Positions 8,843-17,336 of a DNA stretch of 64,000 nt are shown piece after piece (position 1 is the first letter of the stretch; the number at the start of each line of letters is the position of its first letter). The notes beneath the pieces were generated by a model. It saw only the letters and a list, made by a program, of their open reading frames with translations. It was not told the origin of the DNA and made no database searches. This DNA is from an uncultured Caulobacterales bacterium (GTDB lineage: Bacteria; Pseudomonadota; Alphaproteobacteria; Caulobacterales; Caulobacteraceae): the NCBI GenBank assembly GCA_903900155.1, contig CAIUMD010000062.1, positions 1-64,000 of the forward strand, read 5' to 3'. Made by a program: the position numbers and the translations under genes.

Positions 8843-9304
8843 TCAGAAGGCGATCTCGATCAAGATCGTATCGCCGTAGACCCCGGCCGGGACGCGCTGG
8901 CCCGCAGGGATGGCGCCGAAGAGGGGCCAGGCATATCGGCCGATGGCCCGGGTGCGCGGGGCGGGCAGCAGGCTGGTCCCCGTCGAACCGTCGCCCGCGA
9001 TCAGTCGATGGGCTGGGTCGAGATAAAGATTGTAGCGCAGTTGGGCGGTCCCCGAAGTCATCATGCGATCCAGATGCCGACCCGATTGACCCGCGCCGAC
9101 CCGCACCTGGGGCGTTCCCGCGTCGCTGGCGGGCAGGCACCGCACGCTCAGCCGGCCGATCGCCGTGTCGGCCGCGGGGGACAGGCCGCTATAGACGCCG
9201 AAGTCGAGGCCGGTCATCTCGACGAGGCACGCGCCCTGCGCGGCGGCGGCCGTCGGCGCCGTGCAAAGGGCCAGGGCCAGGCCGCGCGCGATCAGCGGAC
9301 GCAC
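8843..9304 (-). CDS. Spore coat U (SCPU) domain pilus subunit, last gene of pilus operon
   Basis: A 153-residue exported protein from a GTG at 9304, chosen because it opens directly into a signal peptide (VRPLIARGLALALC ... AAAAQ); upstream codons lie inside the usher gene. The mature region has the SCPU pattern: an N-terminal Cys (ACLVEM), a second Cys in SVRCLPA, LRYNLYLDPAHR, and a C-terminal strand GVYGDTILIEIAF. SCPU proteins are subunits or tip adhesins of archaic chaperone-usher pili. It overlaps the usher gene by 13 bp, so it is cotranscribed. Being last and distinct from the first subunit, it could be the tip component. Confidence 0.85.
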   Translation of the reverse strand: MRPLIARGLALALCTAPTAAAAQGACLVEMTGLDFGVYSGLSPAADTAIGRLSVRCLPASDAGTPQVRVGAGQSGRHLDRMMTSGTAQLRYNLYLDPAHRLIAGDGSTGTSLLPAPRTRAIGRYAWPLFGAIPAGQRVPAGVYGDTILIEIAF

Positions 9305-11646
9305 GGATAGGGACCCAGCCGGGGCAAGGCGCCGTCCTTGACCGTCGCGTCGAAGCTCGCGCTGCAATTGCTCTCGCGCCAGGTGACATCCAGGCGGTTC
9401 TGACCGGTCTTCAGGCCGCGAACATAGATCTCGCCGCCAAAGCCGAGGGGCTCGGCGAAGTCGCTCCCGGCCAGTCGCACCGTGGCTCCCGCCGGTGGGT
9501 TTTCGCCGCCGGGAAGCTGTAGCACGACGACGGCGGAGCGCTCGCGCCGGACCTCGAAGCGGGTGAGAACGCCGGCGCCGGCCAGCGGCGCGACGAGGCG
9601 GGAGGGGGTCTCGATATCAGCGTCGATCGGCAGGTCCAGCACCGCGATCGAGATCGAATTGCCGACATTGGGCTGCAGGCCCGTCACGAGGAGATGTCCG
9701 GAGCCGTCGGTGCGCCCGACGGTCCGGTTCTCCAGGGCGACGCGGACGCCGGGCGAGCCAGGCAGCTCGACCACAGCGAAGCCGTCATTGATCGGGCCGG
9801 CCAGGAAGGCCCGGCCGCCCATCAGCACCAGGGACTGGGAGAGCTCCCCTTCCAGCCCCGTCGAATCGTTCACCCGCGAGATGCGTCCCGCAAGATCGGC
9901 GCGCGGGCCGCGCCATCCGCCATAGGCGTCGAGCGCGTAACCGCCGCCGCGCTCCCAGGTGGCGCCGGCCTGCCAGTCCAGCGGATGGGCGTCGTGCTCG
10001 CCTCGACCCTTGAGTTGGGCCTGGGTGTTCGGTTTGCCGTCGCGCCAGCCTTGCTGGGCATAGGCCTGGGCCCTGCCGCCCAGAGGGAAGGACAGCGCCA
10101 GGGACACGCCCCATCCTTGGTTCGAGAGGTCGGCGAAGCTGGTCGCCACCACATTGACCTGACGGCGGTCTCCTAGCCCCAGCGCATAGGTCGCCGAGAC
10201 GACGTCGGTCGAGCGCCTGCCTTCCGGGCGGGTCCGGGCGTAGGCGGCGTTGACCTGGCCGGCGCGTCCGAGATTGAGGCCGATCGACGCCGTGGCCCGC
10301 TCGGCCAGCGGCGCATAACCGCTGAAGTCGGCGAGATCGATGTAAGAGAAGCCGCGCAGATAGCCGCCGGCGACGTTGAAGCGCGGCGTCGTGTGCGAGG
10401 CGTTGACGACGAAGGCCCAGCCATCGCCGGTCGGGACATGGCTGCCCAGCACCGCGGCCTCCACCGACGCGACGGCGCCCAGCGTCGTGGCGGCGCCCAG
10501 GCCGGCCGTGCGGTAACGCCGCGACGCCGCCGCATAGCCGCTGAGGGTGACGCGGTCGCTGAGGCCCCGCCGGAACGCGCCCGAGGCGAACAGCGCGCCA
10601 TAGTCGTTGCTGGCGATCGCGTACCGGCGGCGCGGGAAGCCGAGTTCGAGATTGAAGTCCGTCGTGTCCTTCGTCAGCAGCTGGCTGGCGACATAGAAGG
10701 GCATCGTCACCTCGGTGCGTTTTCCCGACCGGTCGGTGATCACGGCGCGGATCGTGTTGCCGCCGGTGACGACCGGCAGGTCCCGCAGATGCAGCGGTCC
10801 GGGCGTGACGGCGTTGGCGTAGCGCTGCACGCCGTTGACGAAGAGGTCGACGGTCGAGGGCGCGGCGATCTCCTGGTCCAGCATCGGCGCGGGCGTGGTG
10901 ACGATGTCGGGCCGCAGCGCGAAGTCGCGCGACCATTGCAGGCCGCCGAAGCGGATAGGGCGCATCCAGCTCGGACCGCCGCTGTAGGTGTCGCCGATCC
11001 GCAGTCGGCGGCTTTTGCGGACGTCGACGAGGTCCGCATAGCTGTCGAGCCGCACGACCCGCGTGGCGCTGGCGGCGGCGCCGAACACCGTCGCATGGCT
11101 GACCGCCGTGAAGCGGGGCGAGAAGACCCGGGTGTCCAGCCCGACCGACCAACTGCGCGAGAACAGAGGGTCGTCGGCCCGCATCGACCATTGGCCGAAG
11201 GCGTCCCAGCTCAGCACCGCGCCCCAGTCGGCCTTGGCGTCGATACGCGCAGGACCCGGCGCCACCCGCAGCGTGGTCGCCTTGATCGCGGCGACGGGGG
11301 CGCGGATGTCGATCGCCTGCCGGGCCTGGTCGATGCTCCAGCTGAAGCCCGGCAGTTGGTCCAGCCAGATCCAGCGTTCGCCGGCGATCTCGTTGGCCGG
11401 GGCTGACGCAAAGCCCAGGCCGTCGAACTGCTCGGCGGGAAGGCGCAGCCGCCGGCCCTGCTCGACGAAGCGCGCGACCAGGCCCAGCGGAAAGCCGTTC
11501 ACGCTGACATCCAGAAGGTACACGGCCTGGGTCTCTTGCTGGGCGCCGGGCGCGTCTTGCGCCTCGACGCGAGGGGAGAGGGGGATCACGAGCGCCGCCA
11601 GCAGGGTCAGGATCGGGACGCGGCCATCACCGGGCGATCGGCACAT
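9292..11646 (-). CDS. Outer-membrane usher of an archaic chaperone-usher pilus
   Basis: A 784-residue usher. A signal peptide at about 1-30 is followed by an N-terminal domain (LLDVSVNGFPLGL), then the barrel with the plug, including TVDLFVNGVQRYANAVTPGP and LPVVTGGNTIRAVITDRSGK, and C-terminal domains with an NCSASF strand. Ushers accept chaperone-subunit complexes and assemble the pilus through the outer membrane. The ATG at 11646 overlaps the chaperone stop by 20 bp; no better in-frame start is seen. Length is near that of archaic (CsuD-like) ushers. The neighbours supply chaperone and subunits, so the system looks complete. Confidence 0.92.
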   Translation of the reverse strand: MCRSPGDGRVPILTLLAALVIPLSPRVEAQDAPGAQQETQAVYLLDVSVNGFPLGLVARFVEQGRRLRLPAEQFDGLGFASAPANEIAGERWIWLDQLPGFSWSIDQARQAIDIRAPVAAIKATTLRVAPGPARIDAKADWGAVLSWDAFGQWSMRADDPLFSRSWSVGLDTRVFSPRFTAVSHATVFGAAASATRVVRLDSYADLVDVRKSRRLRIGDTYSGGPSWMRPIRFGGLQWSRDFALRPDIVTTPAPMLDQEIAAPSTVDLFVNGVQRYANAVTPGPLHLRDLPVVTGGNTIRAVITDRSGKRTEVTMPFYVASQLLTKDTTDFNLELGFPRRRYAIASNDYGALFASGAFRRGLSDRVTLSGYAAASRRYRTAGLGAATTLGAVASVEAAVLGSHVPTGDGWAFVVNASHTTPRFNVAGGYLRGFSYIDLADFSGYAPLAERATASIGLNLGRAGQVNAAYARTRPEGRRSTDVVSATYALGLGDRRQVNVVATSFADLSNQGWGVSLALSFPLGGRAQAYAQQGWRDGKPNTQAQLKGRGEHDAHPLDWQAGATWERGGGYALDAYGGWRGPRADLAGRISRVNDSTGLEGELSQSLVLMGGRAFLAGPINDGFAVVELPGSPGVRVALENRTVGRTDGSGHLLVTGLQPNVGNSISIAVLDLPIDADIETPSRLVAPLAGAGVLTRFEVRRERSAVVVLQLPGGENPPAGATVRLAGSDFAEPLGFGGEIYVRGLKTGQNRLDVTWRESNCSASFDATVKDGALPRLGPYPCVR

Positions 11647-12331
11647 CCGCTTCGACCTGGCCGAAGTCTCCCTGTCCGGACAGCCGCAGCGATGGGGCGG
11701 CGGCCGGGACGTCCGGCAGGGTCCAGCTGCGCCGGGCCTTGCCCAGGATGTAGCCCTCGATCGGCTCGCTGGCGGGCTTGCCGCCGGCGGTGACCTTGGC
11801 GGCCACCAGCCGGTCGTGCGCGATCCCGTCGTTGATGGCGGTGAGCAGGACGCCGCCGGCGGTTCGGCGCGCCTCCCAGCGCAGTTTCGGACGATCCTTC
11901 GTCGACGGCGTGATGAAGACCGGCGCCAGGACGCGGATCGCCGTGCGCACGCCGGCGCCGGACGGGCCCTGGTCGTTGGGGATCTGATCGATGACCAGCC
12001 GGAAAGCGCGCTCGCCGCCGCCCGCCGGCAGGGCTTCGGCCACCACGCGGATCACCTGCGCCTGACCCGGCGCAAGGGTGGCCTGGGGCGGGCTGGCGAG
12101 CAGGGCGGTCGATGGCGCGTAGTGATCGGCGCCGCCCACCTGCTTCCAGTCGAACACGCGCACCTGGATGTTGGTGGGCGCGCTGTCGGGATTGCGGATC
12201 GTCAGGGTCGTCGTGCGCTCGGCGCCGACCATCTGGAGGCGCGTCGGCCCGATCTGCAGGGAGCTGGACTGAGCCGGCGCGGCCAGCAGAAGGGCTGGCG
12301 CCATGACGATGGGGATGAGCGAGCGGGCCAT
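11627..12331 (-). CDS. Periplasmic pilus chaperone (PapD-like)
   Basis: A 234-residue periplasmic chaperone. A signal peptide spans about residues 1-22. The first Ig-like domain has QIGPTRLQMVGAERTTTLTI, then GQAQVIRVV and ERAFRLVIDQIP, typical of the subunit-binding strand region of the archaic chaperones (CsuC-like). A second Ig-like domain follows (about 145-230). It folds and delivers SCPU subunits to the usher encoded next. It starts 3 bp after the first SCPU gene and overlaps the usher. Confidence 0.9.
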   Translation of the reverse strand: MARSLIPIVMAPALLLAAPAQSSSLQIGPTRLQMVGAERTTTLTIRNPDSAPTNIQVRVFDWKQVGGADHYAPSTALLASPPQATLAPGQAQVIRVVAEALPAGGGERAFRLVIDQIPNDQGPSGAGVRTAIRVLAPVFITPSTKDRPKLRWEARRTAGGVLLTAINDGIAHDRLVAAKVTAGGKPASEPIEGYILGKARRSWTLPDVPAAAPSLRLSGQGDFGQVEADVPIAR

Positions 12332-12334
12332 GGC

Positions 12335-12799
12335 CTAGTACTGAACCGTGATGCGGACGACGTCGGTGTAATTGCCGGTCGGCACGGTCTGGCCCGAGGG
12401 GACCTGACCGTAGACCGGATAGGTCACTGCCTGGCCGGTGTTCTCCTGGCTCGACAGTTGCCAGGCCGAACCGGCGGTATTGATCGGGTCCTGCAGCGCG
12501 GCGTCGCGATAGATCTGATAGTTCAGGTTGGCCGGGCCGCTCATGCGCCGCGCCTGCGGATTGGACGAGCCGCCGCCGTCCAGGCTGACGGTCGCGGCCG
12601 AGCCGGGCGTGCAGCGCAGGGTGACGGTGGTGTTGGCGGTGGACGCGGCGTCCGAGGCGTAGGTCCCGAAGTTCAGGTCCTGGGCCGAGACCTGGCAGTC
12701 GCCCACGACCTGGGCGCGGATGGAGAACTGCGCGGTGCTGGTCTGCGCCAGGGCGACAACGGGACAGAGCGCGGCGGCGGCGATCCACGGGACTCGCAT
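12335..12799 (-). CDS. Spore coat U (SCPU) domain pilus subunit, first gene of pilus operon
   Basis: A 154-residue exported pilin-like protein. The ATG at 12799 is preferred over an upstream one because GGAGGAAGCG lies directly before it and a signal peptide (MRVPWIAAAALCPVVALAQ) follows. The mature part has paired Cys (GDCQVSAQDLNFGTY and LRCTPGS), LNYQIYRDAALQDPI and a final strand GNYTDVVRITVQY. As the first gene of the operon and the better-conserved SCPU protein, it is the likely major shaft subunit. The promoter must lie between 12799 and the repeat at 12894. Confidence 0.88.
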   Translation of the reverse strand: MRVPWIAAAALCPVVALAQTSTAQFSIRAQVVGDCQVSAQDLNFGTYASDAASTANTTVTLRCTPGSAATVSLDGGGSSNPQARRMSGPANLNYQIYRDAALQDPINTAGSAWQLSSQENTGQAVTYPVYGQVPSGQTVPTGNYTDVVRITVQY

Positions 12800-12893
12800 C
12801 GCTTCCTCCAGGAAAAGGAACCTGGAGTTCAGCCTAGGAGCGGCGCGCATCGTACGCTATCGATGGAAACCTTAGCTGGCTCAAGGTTTTACC

Positions 12894-12999
12894 CTAGAGC
12901 CCTTTCCGATCTGATCGAAACGATCAGTCGGATAAAAAGGGCTCTCAATCAAAGACCTAGAGCATTTCACCGATCCGTTCGGATCGGAAAATGCTCTAG
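12894..12999. repeat. 106-bp intergenic repeat with two hairpins (copy 1)
   Basis: This element starts and ends with CTAG and recurs at 23092-23197 with a single difference. Read from 12894, it contains one hairpin with arms AGAGCCC...GGGCTCT enclosing CTGATCG/CGATCAG, and a second with arms GAGCATTT...AAATGCTC enclosing CCGATCCG/CGGATCGG. Its last CTAG supplies the TAG stop codon of the response regulator gene on the minus strand. It is probably a dispersed genomic repeat that may also terminate or stabilise transcripts. Confidence 0.9.
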
Positions 13000-13667
13000 G
13001 CGTCGATCAGGCCGTTCCGCACCGCGTAGCGGACCAGGTCGGCCAGGGAGTGGGCGCCCAGCTTGCGCATGACATTGGTGCGATGGCTCTCGACCGTCTT
13101 GATGCTGATGTCCAGCATCGAGGCGATCGTCCGGTTGTTCCGCGACTCCGACAGCAGCCGGATGATGTGGGTCTCGCGCGCGGTCAGGGGTTCGGCGCCT
13201 TCCAGCAGGTCGTTCAGCGAATGGGTTCCGGGCGAGAGGTAGCCCCGCAGCACGACCTCGGTGACGCCCGGGCAGAAATAGGCGCGGTGGGTCAGCAGGG
13301 CCGCCAGGGCGTCGAGAATGTGCTCGGCGCTGGCGCTCTTGAGGACGAAGCCCTTGGCGCCCGCCGCCAGGGACTCGCGCACCAGGGACTCGTTGTCGTG
13401 CATCGTAAACATCAGCACTTCGGTGCGCGGGCTGGCCGCGCGAACCGCGCGCGCCACGGCGATGCCGCTCATGTCGGGCATGCTGACGTCCAGGACCAGG
13501 ACGTCCGGCGCGCGCCGCCGCGCCAACTCGATCGCCTCCTGCCCGGTGTCGGCCTCGGCGACGACCTGCCATCCGCGGGCTTTCAGCAGCAGTTCGCGAA
13601 GACCCGCGCGGACGATCGAATGGTCGTCGGCCAGGGCGATCGCCGGGTGCGGTCTGACATGCAGCAT
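12996..13667 (-). CDS. LuxR/NarL-type response regulator (first of a pair)
   Basis: A 223-residue two-component regulator. The ATG at 13667 is chosen because GGAGGGG lies just upstream; a GTG 12 bp earlier is in frame. The receiver domain has the acidic pair in ALADDHS and the phospho-acceptor Asp at residue 60 (VLVLDVSMPDMSG), with a Lys in GFVLKSAS. The C-terminal LuxR helix-turn-helix holds LTARETHIIRLLSES and IKTVESHRTNVMRKLGAHS. It is strongly similar to the regulator at 14846-15511. Its kinase is presumably the one encoded 130 bp upstream. The stop codon lies inside a 106-bp repeat. Confidence 0.92.
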   Translation of the reverse strand: MLHVRPHPAIALADDHSIVRAGLRELLLKARGWQVVAEADTGQEAIELARRRAPDVLVLDVSMPDMSGIAVARAVRAASPRTEVLMFTMHDNESLVRESLAAGAKGFVLKSASAEHILDALAALLTHRAYFCPGVTEVVLRGYLSPGTHSLNDLLEGAEPLTARETHIIRLLSESRNNRTIASMLDISIKTVESHRTNVMRKLGAHSLADLVRYAVRNGLIDA

Positions 13668-13797
13668 GCGCCCCTCCACGGCCCATCCTACAGGGGCTGA
13701 TCGCCCACCATGACGATACGGGAATGCAACCTATGGAGATATCGGGCAAATTGCTGACCTCTACTGACGGATTGCTCGCCAGGATTGTGTCTGCGGT

Positions 13798-14841
13798 TCA
13801 GCGTCCGGTGATCGGGGCCCAGGCCTCGATGCGCAGGCCCGGCTGGGCGTCGTTCAGTTCCAGGCGTCCGTTCAGCAGCTGAAGTCGCAGCCTCATGCTG
13901 GACAGTCCGACCCCCGGGGCCGCCGGCGCGGGGCTGGGGCGAATGCCCACGCCATAGTCGCGGACCGTCAGCAGCACCATGTCGTCGACCAGCCGCAGGC
14001 CCAGCGTCGCTTTCTGGCTGTTGGCATGGCGGTGGGCGTTGGACAACGCTTCCTGGGTCACGCGGTAGAGCGCGATCTCGGAGGCGTGGCGCAGGCGGGG
14101 AAAGGTGGGCGCGATCTCCAGGGCGATGCTCATGCCGGTGCGCTGGGCGAACCCGTCGGCCAGATGCCGGATCGCGCCGGCCAGGCCGAACTGCTCCAGA
14201 TTGGGCGGGTGAAGCAGGTAGGTGAGGCTGCGGATCTCCTCCAGGCACTGGCGCAGCAGGGCGTCGACCTGGGCCTTGGCGGCTTCGCTGGCCTCGGCGA
14301 CGACCAGTTGGCTGGCCAGCAGCTTGGCGCCGGTCAGGTACTGGGCGGTGCTGTCGTGAAGTTCTCGCGCGATGCGCCGCCGCTCGTCGTCCTCGGCGTG
14401 CAGGAGGCGGGCGGTCGCCTCCTGCAGAGCTTCCTGGGCGCGGCGCTGGCTGGTGATCTCCTCGTGGGTGACCATGACGAAGGGCGCCTGCGGCAGGCCC
14501 ACCCGCACGGCGGCCAGCTTGATCCAGACCAGCCCGTGCGGCGCGCGGACCTTGAACTGGTAGCGGAACGGACCCCGCGTGCCGAACAGCAGGCGCTGGA
14601 TCCCGACGGCGACCGCGTCGATGTCCTCGGGCGCGACGATGCCGGCATAGAGGCCCAGATAGTCCGCGCCCATGCCGCGCGGCTCGCCGCCCAGCGCGTT
14701 CTGGCGCATGAAGTCGGCGAAGGCCTCGTTGATCGCCACCACCCTTCCGTCGGCGTTCAGCATGGTGACGCCCGCAGTCAGGGCGTCGAGCGCGAAGATC
14801 GCCGGATTCAAGCCGTTGATGGGATCGTCCAGGCCTTTCAC
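13798..14841 (-). CDS. PAS-containing sensor histidine kinase (HisKA_3/HATPase_c)
   Basis: A 347-residue soluble kinase with no transmembrane segment. Residues about 15-130 form a PAS domain, 145-215 the HisKA_3 dimerisation region with the phospho-accepting His at 162 (RRRIARELHDST), and the rest an ATPase domain with the N box EALSNAHRHA, DYGVGI and GVGLSSMRLRL. This architecture partners NarL-type regulators. The start is a GTG at 14841, 4 bp after the stop of the upstream regulator gene, so regulator and kinase are cotranscribed. Lacking a sensor in the membrane, it likely senses a cytoplasmic cue such as redox state, ligand or light; the signal is not readable. Confidence 0.92.
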   Translation of the reverse strand: MKGLDDPINGLNPAIFALDALTAGVTMLNADGRVVAINEAFADFMRQNALGGEPRGMGADYLGLYAGIVAPEDIDAVAVGIQRLLFGTRGPFRYQFKVRAPHGLVWIKLAAVRVGLPQAPFVMVTHEEITSQRRAQEALQEATARLLHAEDDERRRIARELHDSTAQYLTGAKLLASQLVVAEASEAAKAQVDALLRQCLEEIRSLTYLLHPPNLEQFGLAGAIRHLADGFAQRTGMSIALEIAPTFPRLRHASEIALYRVTQEALSNAHRHANSQKATLGLRLVDDMVLLTVRDYGVGIRPSPAPAAPGVGLSSMRLRLQLLNGRLELNDAQPGLRIEAWAPITGR

Positions 14842-14845
14842 GGAT

Positions 14846-15511
14846 CTAGGGCTCGATCAGCTTGTTCCGCACCGCATAGCGGACCAGGTCGGCCAGCGAA
14901 TGGGCGCCCAGCTTGCGCATGATGTTGCCCCGATGGCTTTCGACGGTCTTGACGCTGATGTTCAGCATCGCGGCTATGACCTTGTTGCTCTTGGACTCCG
15001 CCAGCAGCTGGACGATCAGCAGCTCCCGTGTGGTGAGGTTTTCCCCGCTCTCCAGATACTCGCCCAGCAGCCCGCCCGAGGGCGCCAGATAGCCGCGCAG
15101 CACCGCGTCGGTGACGCCCGGGCAAAAGAAGGGCTTGTGGGTCAGCAGGGAGGCGACGGCCTGCAGGACGGTCTCGGTGGGCGCCGACTTCAGGACGAAC
15201 CCTCGGACCGAGGCGCTCAGGGCTTCGCGCACCAGCTGCTCGCTGTCATGCATGGTGAAGACCAGAATCTCGGTCTTGAGGCGCAGCTTGCGGATGTCGC
15301 GGGCGACGATGACGCCGCTCAGATCGGGCATGCTGATGTCCAGCACCAGGACGTCGGGCGCCAGCTCGCGGGTCATGCTCAGCGCTTCGCGGCCGTTGCA
15401 GGCCTCGCCGCACACCTTCCAGGCGCCGGAGGCTTCGAGCGCCTTCCGCAGGCCCGTGCGAACGATCGAGTGATCGTCGGCGAGAAGGATGGTCGGCGCG
15501 GACGCGAACAA
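14846..15511 (-). CDS. LuxR/NarL-type response regulator (second of a pair)
   Basis: A 221-residue regulator with a receiver domain (LLADDHS; phospho-acceptor Asp 58 in VLVLDISMPDLSG; Lys in GFVLKSAP) and a LuxR DNA-binding domain (LTTRELLIVQLLAES, VKTVESHRGNIMRKLGAHS). The start appears to be TTG at 15511 with an AAGG-type ribosome site; no ATG precedes the receiver. It is the first gene of a regulator-kinase pair and a paralogue of the regulator at 12996-13667. The recognition helices differ slightly (SHRGNIM versus SHRTNVM), so target sites may be shared or overlapping. Confidence 0.9.
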   Translation of the reverse strand: MFASAPTILLADDHSIVRTGLRKALEASGAWKVCGEACNGREALSMTRELAPDVLVLDISMPDLSGVIVARDIRKLRLKTEILVFTMHDSEQLVREALSASVRGFVLKSAPTETVLQAVASLLTHKPFFCPGVTDAVLRGYLAPSGGLLGEYLESGENLTTRELLIVQLLAESKSNKVIAAMLNISVKTVESHRGNIMRKLGAHSLADLVRYAVRNKLIEP

Positions 15512-16020
15512 GACCTTACTCCGGGATGCTACGGTAAGCAGGCGCGCGATGGGTCAATGATTTGTTAAAAATTGTAATAAATCGAGTGAATTCAATGCCA
15601 AGGACGCAAATTTGCGTGATCGAATAGTTGCGGGTTCTCGGCGTTGGCGGCCGGATATCAAGATCTCCGTGGCGCTTCGAAGAAAGGTCGGAGGACCAGC
15701 GCGCAAAAATGGGGGCGTGCGCCGGTCCTCCGCCCGCCGGCGGCCTCGGGGAGACGTATCCTGCGCCGACGGGTGAAGAAGCCTGACAGGGCGGGAGCGC
15801 GCCTTCGATCAGGCGGATTCCCTATTTCGGGCGCGCGACGCCCATCAGCGGCGACGCCGATATCACCTCAGGCGGCCGAGGTGGTTTCCGCGCTGGGTGA
15901 AGGATTCCGCCGGAGCGCCTCCGTCGATCGCGACACGGCGCTTCAGGACTTCTCCGGATTCTGAAACCGGGTTTCGACGCGGAGAGTGGCGGCGCGACGC
16001 GACAGCGCGGAGGGCTGGCC
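15512..16020. other. Gene-free divergent region with a long hairpin
   Basis: About 510 bp without a convincing gene between divergent transcription units. Next to the regulator start it is AT-rich (15550-15605), consistent with a promoter. At 15690-15697 GGAGGACC pairs with GGTCCTCC at 15724-15731, enclosing further GCGC pairing, so a transcript to the right would carry a stable stem. Open frames here have atypical composition and no recognisable domain. Confidence 0.5.
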
Positions 16021-16269
16021 ATGCGGCTCCTGCTTTCGATTTTCTCGTTCGGCCTGATCGCCTTGGGTCTGGGCCTGATCTGCGACACGCCGGCGGCGGC
16101 CTGGCGGACCACGAGCGGGCCTGGGGTGTCTGACCCGCGAGCGCCCTCGGGTGAACTGCGCATCCAGCTGGTCGGACCCGAGCGCTTCGCCGCCGGAGCC
16201 TTCGGGCCCCTGGAGTTGCCGCCGGCGATCTGTCCCGTGCTCTCGGCCTCGGCGATCCGGAGCGTCTAG
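16021..16269 (+). CDS. Small exported protein of unknown function
   Basis: An 82-residue product beginning MRLLLSIFSFGLIALGLGLI, a signal peptide or N-terminal membrane helix with possible cleavage after AAA near residue 27. The remainder is Pro/Gly-rich with one Cys and no recognised domain. Its stop lies 4 bp before the amidase start, so the two are probably translated from one message. It may be an envelope partner of the amidase. It is supported by position, the signal-like N-terminus and codon composition only. Confidence 0.55.
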   Translation: MRLLLSIFSFGLIALGLGLICDTPAAAWRTTSGPGVSDPRAPSGELRIQLVGPERFAAGAFGPLELPPAICPVLSASAIRSV

Positions 16270-16273
16270 GCCC

Positions 16274-17332
16274 ATGTCGCTGTCCAGGCGCGCCTTCACG
16301 ACCGTTACGCTCGCCTTCGCCGGGACGCGAGCCCGGGCCGGCGGGGGCGAGGTGCTGCGGGTCCGCCTCGGGGACGATGGCGAACGCACCCGGCTGGTGC
16401 TGGATGTCGCGAGGACTGGCGAGCGGTGCGATCTCACGATCGAGGCGATGCCGACGCGGGTGACGATCGCCGTGGCGGGCCTGGACGCTCGTCGGCTCGC
16501 GGGGGCGGGGCGAGGATTGATCGCGGCGTGGAGCCTGACCCCCTTGGCCGCCGGCGCCCGGTTGGACGTCACGCTGGCCAGGTCCGCGCGGGTCGACAGG
16601 GTTTTCCAACTGGCGCCCGCCGATCCGGGCGGGGCCTGGCGGATCGTGCTGGACCTGCGGGTTCAACCGCGACTTCGCGTGGTCCTCGATCCCGGCCACG
16701 GGGGCGAGGATGTCGGGGCGCTGGGGCTGATCTCCTGCGAGAAGGACGTCACCCTGGCGGCCGCCCTGGCGTTGCGCGACAGCCTCATGGCCGGCGGGCG
16801 GTACGAGGTGGCGTTGACCCGCTCCGATGACCGGTTTGTCCCGCTGGGCCAGCGACGCGACGCGGCCCAGGGGGCGGATCTGTTCCTGTCCCTGCATGCG
16901 GACGCCTCGTCGGATCCGGCGGTCAGGGGCGCCTCGGCCTACTCGATTTCCGACGCCGGAGTGCAGCGCGCCCTGGCCCGATCCACGGAGCGGTGGGCGT
17001 CGACGGATCCCGCCACGTCGAGCTTGCTGGCGGATCTGGGCCAGCGCGGCGTGCGCAACCGGTCGGCCGCCTTCGCCGAGCGCCTGCTGACCATCATCGG
17101 GCAATCCGAGGCGCCATTGCTGAGGCGCAGTCATCGCGAGGCGGGCTTCGTGGTGTTGATGGGCCTGACCGCGCCCGCCGTGCTGCTGGAGATGGGCTTC
17201 ATGACCAATTCCGAAGACGAAGGACGGCTGAACGACCCCCTGCGCCGTTCGCGCCTGGCCTCATGCGTCCGTGAGGCGGTCGACACGCATCTGATGGGCG
17301 AGGCCTGGGCGTCGCTCGGAACGAGAGGATGA
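16274..17332 (+). CDS. N-acetylmuramoyl-L-alanine amidase (AMIN + Amidase_3), Tat-exported
   Basis: A 352-residue cell-wall hydrolase that cuts the amide bond between MurNAc and L-Ala in peptidoglycan. It starts MSLSRRAFTTVTLAF, a twin-arginine signal as in AmiA/AmiC. Residues about 28-130 resemble an AMIN targeting domain. The Amidase_3 domain has zinc ligands His 142 (LDPGHGG), Glu 156 (CEKDVTL) and His 209 (LSLHADAS), with the catalytic Glu in LLEMGFMTN. The ATG at 16274 is chosen because the twin-arginine motif follows at once. Flanking genes encode two small envelope proteins, the second with an AMIN-like fold. Role: septal splitting or wall remodelling. Confidence 0.92.
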   Translation: MSLSRRAFTTVTLAFAGTRARAGGGEVLRVRLGDDGERTRLVLDVARTGERCDLTIEAMPTRVTIAVAGLDARRLAGAGRGLIAAWSLTPLAAGARLDVTLARSARVDRVFQLAPADPGGAWRIVLDLRVQPRLRVVLDPGHGGEDVGALGLISCEKDVTLAAALALRDSLMAGGRYEVALTRSDDRFVPLGQRRDAAQGADLFLSLHADASSDPAVRGASAYSISDAGVQRALARSTERWASTDPATSSLLADLGQRGVRNRSAAFAERLLTIIGQSEAPLLRRSHREAGFVVLMGLTAPAVLLEMGFMTNSEDEGRLNDPLRRSRLASCVREAVDTHLMGEAWASLGTRG

Positions 17333-17336
17333 GGTC

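Noticed and set aside
15644..15964. 106-codon plus-strand frame in the intergenic region
   Set aside because: Arg/Ser-rich, no domain, and it includes the long hairpin; probably not coding.
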